Assembly: GCA_913778205.1 (NCBI GenBank) | Contig: CAJYUW010000039.1 | Span: 83,393-147,392 of the forward strand | Length of the DNA: 64,000 nt | From: an uncultured Curtobacterium sp. | GTDB lineage: Bacteria > Actinomycetota > Actinomycetes > Actinomycetales > Microbacteriaceae | Reading direction: 5' to 3' | Part shown: in pieces, positions 28,528-35,941 of the stretch | Layout of the letters: each line of letters begins with the position of its first letter | How positions within the stretch are numbered: position 1 is the stretch's first letter | Made by a program: the position numbers and the translations under genes | Notes under the pieces: model-generated | Told to the model about the DNA's origin: nothing | The model's database searches: none | Seen by the model: only the letters and a program-made list of their open reading frames with translations

Positions 28528-31268
28528 CGCGCGTCTCCGATGTGGAAGGTGTACAGCGTCGTCGACGTGGCGCTCGACGGCACGTCGAGCGCGAACGCCG
28601 GCAGCTTCGTGGCCGCCTCCAGCGAGGCCCGCAGCTGTTGCTGCTGGAGCAGGATGCCGGCGACGTCCTCGGCACGGACGTTGGCGTACCCGGCAGCGTT
28701 CTGCGACGCGAGGGCGAGTTGGTAGTCGGCGGAGTCGGACTTCGCGGCGCTCGTCGCCATCGCACCGAGGATGCCGGAACCGTTCACCGTGCGGTCGCCG
28801 AGGTCGAGCATCACCCGGTTGAGGTCGCCCGTCAGCAGGGTGCGTGCACCCTCGACGTCGCGCGTCGACGCGCTCGTCGACGCGTCGATCCGCTGCAGGC
28901 TCGACGCCGTCTGCTGATCCACCGCACCGGCGAGTTCGCCGCTCTCCTGCTGCAGCGAACCCTTCTGCCCGTCGATGGTGTCCTTCGAGTCCTTCGTCAC
29001 CTCGGTCGAGGTGGAGCGGAGCCCGCTGATCGACGTGTCGAAGGCCTTGACCACGGCGTCGCGGCTGCCGGCGGCGGTGTCGCTGACCTGACGGACCTGC
29101 TGGTCGATGAGTGCGGTGACCTCCTTCGAGGAGTCGTCGCTCGCCTGCGCGAACGCCTGCTTGACAGCGTCCTGCAACTGCTCCTGCTGGTCGCTCACGG
29201 CGGCCAGCTGGGTGTGGACCGTGCCGGCGGAGCCGGTCGCGTCGGCGACGAGCCGCCCGAGCGCTGCGACGGCGCCGTCCACCGAGCCGTCGTCGGCGCG
29301 GACGGCGTTCCGCACGTCCGAGACGGCCGTCGAGACTGCGTCGAGGTGCCCGTCGAGCGTCGTCACAGCGCCACCGATGCCGGTGGAGCTCGCGGGGTCG
29401 GTGTCGTCGATGACGTCCTGCCACTGCTGCGCCTGGTCGGTCAGCCGTTCGTCCATCGGCGTCGTGAACAACCCGCCGGGGCGGAGCGTCGTGCCGTCCG
29501 GAACGCCGACGCACGGCCTGGCCGTGAGGTAGCCGCGCAGCGCTGCGGCGTCGTCCGGATCGAGTTCCCCCGCAGCGGCGAGCGTGCAGAGCTGGTCCGC
29601 CACGGCGCTGTTCTGCGCCTGCATCGACGTGCTCAGGAAGCCGTCGCCGGCGGTGCCGACCTGCTGCTTCGCCGCCGAGGCCTGACGTGAGACCGTGCGC
29701 AGTGATTCACGCAGCGGCGACACGTCGTTCCTCGCCTGCGTCACCGCGGCGTCGAGCACACCGAGCGTCCGCGCGACCTCACCGTCGTCGTCGCTGCCGA
29801 GGTCGTCGAGCGCCGTCGTGAGCTCGCCCAGGGTGTCGTTCAACGCGTCCGACTGCTCGATGGCCTTGTCGGCGAGCTTCGGGTCCAGCTGGTCGGCGAG
29901 TGCCTGGCCCTTCGCGACGAGCCCGACGAGCGACGCGGACACGGCCGACGACGACGCGAAGAGTGCGCACGTCAGCGAGTCGCGGTTCCCCGGTACCGCG
30001 CACGTCGTCACGTCCGGGTCGGCCGGACCGACCGCCGACGCCAGTTGCGCACTGACCTGCTGCTTGCACGCCTCGCTGGCGTCCGCGTAGCCGTCGAGCT
30101 GCGCCGACACCCGGAGCAGGTTGCCGTACAGGCTCGAGCTCGTGCCCGCGGGCTCCGGCGCGGCAGCGCACCCGGCCCCGTCGAGCGTCACGGCCGGCAC
30201 GGTCGCCGTGGTGTCACCGAGCAGCGAGTCGAGGCTCGACGTGGTCTGCTGGAGCTGCTGGAGAACCGTGGACTGCGTTGCCATCGCGGTCGCGCCCAGG
30301 TCGGACCGGAGCGAGCCGAGCTCACCGGCGAGCGACTGCATCGTGCTCGACAGCGCCGCACTGCTCTCCTTCAGCCGCTCGGCCGTCCGGACGCCGAGTG
30401 TCTGCGACGTCGACTCCAGGTTCGTGCGCACCTCGGTGATGGTCCCGCCGGCGCGTGCCAGGACCTCGTTGACCTGTGCGATGAGGTCGATCGTGCGTCG
30501 CTGCAGCGCCAGCTCCGAGTCGTCGGCGGAACCGAACGCCCCGCCGAGCACGCCGCTCGTCGTCAGGTCGGTGGTGATGCCGGGCTGCGCCGCGATGTCG
30601 ATCGACGGCGCGGAGAACTCCTTGACGTCTGCCACGAGGTGCAGCGTGCTGCTCGCCCCCGACCTCGGCGGCGCGAGCAGTCGGCCCCACTGCACGACCG
30701 CGTCGCCGTCCGCGTTCGTGCTCACGACGCCGTCCGTCGCGGTGCCGTCGGCGTCCGCGCTGTCCGTCACGATCGCGTCGGCCTTCGTCCCCGACAGCAC
30801 CGTCGAGGCCGCGACGCTGAACGGTGCGCCGACCAGGGCCGGGGTGGTCCGTGACGACCCCGCCACGTCGTACGTGAGGTTCTGCGACCGCACGGTCAGG
30901 TTCTCGATCGTCAGGTCGATCTCGACCCGGCCCGAGTAGCCGTCGAGGTCGGCCAGGTCACTGCCCGTCCCCTTCGACGTCGTGTACTGCGTCGTCACAC
31001 GGAGCGGCAGATCACCAGCCGCTTTCGACGGGTCGTGGTCCGTCGTCGCCGACGAAGAGCCCTTGCCGGAGACGGAGATCGCGGTGTCCTGGATCGACCG
31101 GACCGAGCCGTCGGCGGCGAGGCGGGTGTCGACGGTCTGCAGGATGCGCGACGGGTCGGCGACCGGCTTGTCCCGCCCGGTGCAGCCTGCCAGGACGAGG
31201 ATGAGCGTCCCTGTGACGGCGACGGCCGCCAGGAAAGCTCCGGTGTTCCCGGCGCGCTTGGTCATCAC
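28524..31268 (-). CDS. large coiled-coil lipoprotein, T7SS operon partner
   Basis: A 914-residue secreted protein. The signal peptide ends in lipobox LVLAGC near residue 29. The rest is mostly long amphipathic helices rich in Ala, Gln, Asp and Ser, typical of extracytoplasmic coiled coil, interrupted by a beta-rich N-terminal part (about 80-230) and scattered Cys pairs. No C-terminal membrane span is seen. By size, position and build it recalls the external coiled-coil part of EsaA of Firmicutes type VII systems, but I see no diagnostic sequence match. It is first gene of the operon; ATG at 31265 next to GTG 31268 is an equally good start, with a GGGGGG stretch upstream. Confidence 0.78.
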   Translation of the reverse strand: MMTKRAGNTGAFLAAVAVTGTLILVLAGCTGRDKPVADPSRILQTVDTRLAADGSVRSIQDTAISVSGKGSSSATTDHDPSKAAGDLPLRVTTQYTTSKGTGSDLADLDGYSGRVEIDLTIENLTVRSQNLTYDVAGSSRTTPALVGAPFSVAASTVLSGTKADAIVTDSADADGTATDGVVSTNADGDAVVQWGRLLAPPRSGASSTLHLVADVKEFSAPSIDIAAQPGITTDLTTSGVLGGAFGSADDSELALQRRTIDLIAQVNEVLARAGGTITEVRTNLESTSQTLGVRTAERLKESSAALSSTMQSLAGELGSLRSDLGATAMATQSTVLQQLQQTTSSLDSLLGDTTATVPAVTLDGAGCAAAPEPAGTSSSLYGNLLRVSAQLDGYADASEACKQQVSAQLASAVGPADPDVTTCAVPGNRDSLTCALFASSSAVSASLVGLVAKGQALADQLDPKLADKAIEQSDALNDTLGELTTALDDLGSDDDGEVARTLGVLDAAVTQARNDVSPLRESLRTVSRQASAAKQQVGTAGDGFLSTSMQAQNSAVADQLCTLAAAGELDPDDAAALRGYLTARPCVGVPDGTTLRPGGLFTTPMDERLTDQAQQWQDVIDDTDPASSTGIGGAVTTLDGHLDAVSTAVSDVRNAVRADDGSVDGAVAALGRLVADATGSAGTVHTQLAAVSDQQEQLQDAVKQAFAQASDDSSKEVTALIDQQVRQVSDTAAGSRDAVVKAFDTSISGLRSTSTEVTKDSKDTIDGQKGSLQQESGELAGAVDQQTASSLQRIDASTSASTRDVEGARTLLTGDLNRVMLDLGDRTVNGSGILGAMATSAAKSDSADYQLALASQNAAGYANVRAEDVAGILLQQQQLRASLEAATKLPAFALDVPSSATSTTLYTFHIGDAR

Positions 31269-31320
31269 GTTCTTTCCCCCCCAAGAGAATCGACGAACAC
31301 ATCGATGCTAGTTGTCAGAC

Positions 31321-31378
31321 GGCGGTGGGTCCGCCCGGAACGGCTGGTGAGGCCGCCCCCGTTCGGGCCACACCGCCC
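31321..31378. repeat. inverted repeat upstream of the T7SS operon
   Basis: GGCGGTG and GCCCGGAACGG on the left pair with CCGTTCGGGC and CACCGCC on the right, with small bulges and a 16-base loop. It lies between the promoter region of the coiled-coil gene and the accessory region. A possible transcription barrier. Confidence 0.5.
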
Positions 31379-31427
31379 GACTAACATACAAGATAGATCA
31401 TCTGTAGGGTCGACGGGTGCTCATTGA

Positions 31428-31628
31428 TTACTCACCGCCCGACCGGAGGACATCAAGCGGCTGGGCCCCTCGATGAACCGCATGGGCGGCATCGACATCA
31501 AGCTGCACGGGCGGTTCAGCGTCGTCCCGGTGATCTCGATCGACATCGGGTACGCGGACCTGTGCGGATGGCTCGAGCGGTACGCCCCGGCGCAGTGGAG
31601 CGAGTTCGTGCGGGCCTACGGTAATTGA
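31428..31628 (+). pseudogene. 3' fragment of an unidentified gene
   Basis: A reading frame open from an in-frame TGA at 31425 to a stop at 31626 with coding-like composition. It contains GGIDIKLHGRFSVVPV and ends LERYAPAQWSEFVRAYGN. No convincing start exists; ATG 31473 lacks a ribosome site. The 5' part of the gene seems lost at about 31433, where an 11-bp repeat (CACCGCCCGAC, also at 31371) marks a possible deletion point. Its stop overlaps a TTG that opens the next frame (TTGA), as in toxin-immunity or immunity-immunity pairs. Family unknown. Confidence 0.5.
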
Positions 31629-32417
31629 CCGGGCAGGATCGACCGATGGACCACAGGGGGAACCAATCGACCGGACTCACGAAGCGGCAACGGGATCGCA
31701 GAGCGACTCGGTACCTCACCGCCGGGGTCGCCCTCATTACAGTCGCCGTCAGCATCTTCGTGCACCGCCACGTACTCAGCAGCCATCCGTTGGAGTTCTG
31801 GCTACCGACTGTGGCAGGTCTGACGTACGGGTCCGTTCTGTGGTTCCTCGGCTCTCGCCGGGACTCGAAGTGGCTCTCGAACCTGACGATGGCCGGCTGG
31901 CTCGTCGTCTTCTGGGCACTCCTCGGCACCAAGGTCATGTCGGGGCCCGCGTGGTACATGGCCGTGATCACCGGGGCGCTCACCGTCACCGCGGCAGTCC
32001 CGCGGACGCCAGCGCCGTCAGCTATAGGGAAGGTCCACTCGTCGGACATCCAGCCGTGGACCGGGTCGGGTCTGACCGCCGGGTTCGTCGAGCATGACTG
32101 CCGTCGCCACTCGATGCCGGCCGTGTCCGTGACCACGCAGTCAACGACGACCAAATTCCTCGTTACCGAGCTCGCCAGCCACTTCGACCGGGAAACGGGC
32201 ATCGCCGAGTCCGTCCACGGGCAGCCGCTCATGTTCCTCACCAGGGTCGGAGTCGCGTCGCCGGACTCGATCGTCGGAGAAGCCACCGTCGGCGTACCGG
32301 AGGGAACACTCGTCCTCCTGCCTGCTGCACGGGATGACACGCGGATCGCGGTGGTTCTTCACCGAGGAAGACGCTGGAGCGTTCGAGCACTGGGTGCGCA
32401 CACTTCCGGAGGGCTGA
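31625..32417 (+). pseudogene. frameshifted membrane protein, probable orphan immunity gene
   Basis: The frame from TTG 31625 (or ATG 31646) encodes three or four membrane spans (LTAGVALITVAVSIFV, then WLPTVAGLTYGSVLWFL, WLVVFWALLGTKVM and WYMAVITGALTVTAAV) and a soluble tail. Near 32330 the sensible reading moves to another frame, which reads SRWFFTEEDAGAFEHWV and closes with TGA TAG at 32415. Such endings are usual for YcxB-like membrane proteins. Without the shift, the first frame runs on into Arg/Pro-rich nonsense to 32812. I therefore call a single-base indel; a sequencing error is the alternative. Confidence 0.6.
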
Positions 32418-32572
32418 TAGGAGGCCGCGTTATGCATGCCCGAATCATTCGTCCTCGCCCTCCTCGTGGGCGACCTGCCGTCCGCTGCTACTGGTCGCCG
32501 CGCAGCAACTCGTTCGGGAGTCAGCCACGCGATACACACGTACCGCGCGGTCAGATGATGAGGCGGTTGCCC

Positions 32573-33481
32573 TCAGGAACCTCGCGGCTTGCTGACGTCG
32601 TACTCCTGCGGACCGAGCCTCATCCACGGTACATGCGCCCTGACCCAGAACGACCCGCCGCCGACGGTGAATGCGTACGGCCCAGGGGCACCGTTGTAGC
32701 GGCGTGCGAAAGCCTCGTGGTTATCGAACGAGATCGTTCTCGAATAGGTCATACGACCGCAATCAGACGTGTCGAACCCGACGCCCGCGTAGGATGCGCC
32801 AATGCCTTTTGACGACCGGCTCGACAGGGTGACCGCTTCAGCAGACGTGACCGTGCAGGTGACTCGCTCACGGTGCGCGCCGTCATATGCGTTCAGCACG
32901 AACAGGCCCGGGAACATCGCGAGCGTCATGAGGTAGAACGCCACGATCCCGAGCATCGATATGGCGTTGCGGACTGGCCTTGTCTTGGTCTGATGAGTGA
33001 GCCTGGCGAAGAATTGCTGATGCTTGACCCAGGGCTCGCCGCCGTTCCGATCGAACCAACCACTCAGCACTTCGTAGTGCCTGTGAAACCGGTTTGACTG
33101 GAAGCCGCGTCGTCCGCGAGGGGTTGAAGCGCTGATGACGTCGTTGCCTTTGCCTGACGCCCGGAAATGGGCGAGTTCGCCAGCACGAATGGTATTCGTG
33201 CGCCCGAGGTTGATGGTTGCTTCGATGCGGTCGGGGAACACCTTCACGCGCGTGCGGATCGTACTCACAGAAAGCACTACTCCAAGCACCCCGAAGAACA
33301 GCAGGAGCGCGCTGGGACAGATGCGGGTGAACCAGGCACCGCCGAAGACATCGTTCGTGCACGCCAGCCACACGCCTGCAGTGACTACCCCAGCTGACAG
33401 CAGCATCCAGGCCAGCGGAGCCACCCTGTTCCCGTGAATCAGCACCGGTCTCGCTTCCGCATTGACCACACGAGCCTTCAC
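32573..33481 (-). CDS. membrane protein, putative immunity family copy 1 (intact)
   Basis: A 302-residue hypothetical protein. Two membrane spans near the N terminus (about 25-45 and 57-75) are followed by a PH-like segment (VKVFPDRIEATINLG), a cytoplasmic stretch, a third span (about 178-200, MLGIVAFYLMTLAMFPGLFV) and a C-terminal external domain with two Cys (ERVTCTVTS and TSDCGRM). The C-terminal domain is repeated in two broken copies at 33478-33840 and 34140-34421 (shared SSRS.KG.G and SDCG). GC and codon bias are visibly lower than in housekeeping genes here. Immunity function is inferred from location only. Confidence 0.7.
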   Translation of the reverse strand: MKARVVNAEARPVLIHGNRVAPLAWMLLSAGVVTAGVWLACTNDVFGGAWFTRICPSALLLFFGVLGVVLSVSTIRTRVKVFPDRIEATINLGRTNTIRAGELAHFRASGKGNDVISASTPRGRRGFQSNRFHRHYEVLSGWFDRNGGEPWVKHQQFFARLTHQTKTRPVRNAISMLGIVAFYLMTLAMFPGLFVLNAYDGAHRERVTCTVTSAEAVTLSSRSSKGIGASYAGVGFDTSDCGRMTYSRTISFDNHEAFARRYNGAPGPYAFTVGGGSFWVRAHVPWMRLGPQEYDVSKPRGS

Positions 33482-33840
33482 GCGCTCCTCACCACTCCTT
33501 GTACAGCTGTCCTGCCCAGGACCGGGTTCCCAATGACTACTCGCGCTCGTCGTCGGACGCGAGCGACTCGACCATGGACCACTTCAAAACACTCCGCAGG
33601 CCACTTGAACCCGTACCTTACCGAGAATCGGTATTCGCCTCCCGGTGACACCGGGCTTGCAAGCGCTGCCATATTCAATCGGTCCCACAGCACCCTGGAA
33701 GGAGGTCCAGCCGCAGTCCGAGGAATACGACCCGCAGATGTAAGCCACCGACCCCCTTCGTGGACCGTGAGGACGCAAGGTCACCTTTGGTTAACACAAC
33801 GCCCGATGAGACTTCCACGATGATCTTGGTCCTGCGCCAT
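33478..33840 (-). pseudogene. putative immunity family copy 2 (remnant, two frameshifts)
   Basis: Joining three minus-strand frames rebuilds the external domain of the 32573 gene: VLTKGDLASSRSTKGVGG, then VAYICGSYSSDCGWTSF, then LNMAALASPVSPGGEYRFSV. The intact copy has SSRSSKGIG, VGFDTSDCGRM and GAPGPYAFTV in the same order. No start and no membrane segment survive in frame. The order of conserved pieces makes chance unlikely, though the exact ends are uncertain. Confidence 0.55.
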
Positions 33841-34139
33841 GAACAGCGGACGACCGATCTCATCCCCCTTTTTCGCTTCCTGACTGTCCCGCAACACCCG
33901 AGGTCCGCAGCTCGTCGGTGTTCAAAGCCGCACACCAGGAGGTACACGCGAACCTCGAGCCCTTCTTACGGCGCTCATGACACCCGCGATCACACCGACC
34001 GACGTGTCATTCTGGTACAGGCTAGGGCTGGTTGCCGAGAGCGTACGAATCGACGATGACGGGGGCCGAAGAGCACGGAGCAACTCCCGCCATTTGTAGA
34101 AAGCCGCATCGATGCGGAACTGCACTTCACCCGCCGTAC

Positions 34140-34421
34140 TCAGTCGACGAGCTCCCCGCAATCCCTTGTCCCGATTTCGACCTGGTCGAGAAGCGTTCCA
34201 ACGCCTCGCGACGAGGTAACACCACCCGTTGACGCCTTTGCAGTCCGGACGTCGCACGTTATTTCGATCGGGTGCGCTCTGTCATACGCCTCGAATGCTT
34301 CACCTCCCCCGACGATGCCGATCGTCACGATGGCCGCCAGGCCGAGTGCGGAAAAGACGACCGAATTCCCCCTCCTTCACTTCTTGCGAACTTCGACGGC
34401 ACCCTCAGTCTTCTGGTCCAC
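34140..34421 (-). pseudogene. putative immunity family copy 3 (nonsense codon and frameshift)
   Basis: GTG 34421 has a strong ribosome site (GAGGAGGGG, 6 bases away) and starts VDQKTEGAVEVRKK, then TGA at 34377-34379, then in the same frame RRGNSVVFSALGLAAIV, a membrane span, and AYDRAHPIEITCDV and TRDCGELV. The intact copy at 32573 has AYDGAHRERVTCTV and TSDCGRM. A TGG to TGA change would explain the stop codon (KKWRRG). The frame ends at 34140, before the domain is complete. The sequence from 33841 to 34139 holds only scrambled fragments that I cannot assign. Confidence 0.6.
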
Positions 34422-34439
34422 GTGTCGCCCCTCCTCGGC

Positions 34440-34692
34440 TCATCCGGCCGCGTGTGTGGGGACCGAGTACTTCGGACCTTGCGCGCCGGACAGCGTTCCC
34501 TAAAGGAAGAAGAAAGTATTGCCGACGACAGCGAGGCGCACGACGACGGCGAACACTCGGCCGCCGGCTGAGGACACCGGAATACCTGCCTCGTACGGTG
34601 CACCGTTGCGCTGCGCTGGGCGACGGTGCGTTGCGCACGCCCATCAGCCTCTCCCAACGCTCCGCTTTGGTGCGCTCCGACGCGCCCGCCAT
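34440..34692 (-). pseudogene. broken small membrane protein gene
   Basis: ATG 34692 follows AAGGAG by 5 bases and starts MAGASERTKAERWERLM. A second frame then gives FAVVVRLAVVGNTFFFL, a TAG, and TLSGAQGPKYSVPTHAAG ending at 34440. The distance is not a multiple of three, so at least one indel and one nonsense codon separate the parts. The start lies inside the 3' end of the next gene upstream (34644-35030). Confidence 0.5.
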
Positions 34693-35030
34693 GGGAACTC
34701 CTTGCGAGCGAGCACGCTTCCCGCGAGTGCGGAGAGTATCCACGCGTACTGCAACTCGCCGAAGTCACCCTGCGCCGCAGAAAGGTACCAGAGAACCACA
34801 AATATCCCGACGAAGCCGCCTAAGGCAACTCCTCGATAGCCCGCCCCGAACCATGAAGTCGAGAACCCGTAGGCCAAGGCAATGATAGCGACGATGCAAT
34901 AGGTCCCTAGCGGAATGGCGAACCTGCCGAGCGTCACCCAACCGCCGAGAACCAGTCCAGCGAGTGCGACGAGCGTGTACAGCGTGACCATGAACTGCCG
35001 GTCCCAGCGCCCTGCCGAAGCCGTCCACAC
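34644..35030 (-). CDS. four-span membrane protein, putative immunity protein
   Basis: A 128-residue hypothetical protein with four hydrophobic segments (about 15-32, 38-57, 64-83 and 93-107) and a basic C-terminal tail. GTG 35030 gives the longest frame; ATG 34991 (MVTLYTLVALAG) is possible. The last 17 codons overlap the good ribosome site and ATG of the broken gene at 34692, so its natural 3' end may have been altered. It is in the same orientation as the RHS gene and the 35129 gene. Function unknown. Confidence 0.55.
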   Translation of the reverse strand: MWTASAGRWDRQFMVTLYTLVALAGLVLGGWVTLGRFAIPLGTYCIVAIIALAYGFSTSWFGAGYRGVALGGFVGIFVVLWYLSAAQGDFGELQYAWILSALAGSVLARKEFPWRARRSAPKRSVGRG

Positions 35031-35128
35031 CTCCGTTCGGGATCAGTTGATGTCTAGATGCCACGCCCATCGGTGGGAGTGCTACCCATGTGCTTGGACC
35101 GAAGTCGACGGGAAGATGTCACCGTTGA

Positions 35129-35941
35129 TCATGGCAGTGATGGACGGACGGTCAAGACGTCGCCACCGCGCCATGTCCCCGCGATCCCTTCAACCCTCTT
35201 GTTCGAGAGGAACGCTTCAACGATCTTCAGCGCCGATCCGACGTTCAGCGTGAGACCCCGGGCAACGGGAGCAAAAACATTGCCCATAGCGATCTCGACC
35301 ACGTCCGATTCGTCAACCTTCCCGCCGAGGGGAAGCTCCCAGCGCTCGTCGTCGGTCACATCCTCGGTTCTGAACACGATGAGGTCTCGTCTGGCATCAC
35401 CGCAGATGTTGATCTGACGATCCCGGTCGGTCACGATGACCAATGTCCGCTCACGGCCGTCGAGGGCTCGAATCTTCGCCTCGACCTGAGTGGCAGTCGG
35501 CGCATTCTGCACGTACCGCCGACCGCGGATCCACCACTGGAGCGCTGGTCCAGAAAGCTGGTCACGACCGGGGAGCCCTCTGTCGACGTACCGCCTGGCG
35601 AGTGCCCCAAGAGTCCAGCCAGCGATAAGGGCCATGAACCAGGTCGGGATCGAGAGCTGCGCCCCCACGAGCAGGAACTTGGTCGCGAGAGGCCCTCCGA
35701 AGAACGCCACCGCAAGGCCGACCATTGCCCACCCTGACCCGAGGAATCCCAGGAGCCCGGCTACGGCGATGCCGAGCAGGACGTTTGCCAGAACGACCGG
35801 AAACGTCAGCTGTTGCAAACCGAAAAAGAGCGCGACCGCGATCGTGAATGCAATCAACACCACGTTGCCGACGACGCCTGCTCGACTCAGGGGGCGATAA
35901 ACGCGCACTCGACTGCTCAATTCACCATCCAAACACGTCAC
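35129..35941 (-). CDS. membrane protein with C-terminal immunity-like domain, paired with the RHS gene
   Basis: A 270-residue protein overlapping the 3' end of the RHS gene (RHS stop 35922-35924). Four membrane spans fill residues 20-120. The soluble C-terminal part (RTLVIVTDRDRQINICGD, then LTLNVGSALKIVEAFL) recalls Imm1-type immunity domains, in which a final helix follows a strand-rich core; this resemblance is by eye only. The start is uncertain: GTG 35941, TTG 35932 and GTG 35908 are possible. The overlap with the toxin gene is the best evidence that it is the cognate immunity protein. Confidence 0.65.
   Translation of the reverse strand: MTCLDGELSSRVRVYRPLSRAGVVGNVVLIAFTIAVALFFGLQQLTFPVVLANVLLGIAVAGLLGFLGSGWAMVGLAVAFFGGPLATKFLLVGAQLSIPTWFMALIAGWTLGALARRYVDRGLPGRDQLSGPALQWWIRGRRYVQNAPTATQVEAKIRALDGRERTLVIVTDRDRQINICGDARRDLIVFRTEDVTDDERWELPLGGKVDESDVVEIAMGNVFAPVARGLTLNVGSALKIVEAFLSNKRVEGIAGTWRGGDVLTVRPSLP

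Noticed and set aside
33434..33823. Plus-strand 129-codon frame in the accessory region
   Set aside because: It is opposite to the immunity-like remnants, rich in Arg/Thr/Pro, and has no ribosome site.
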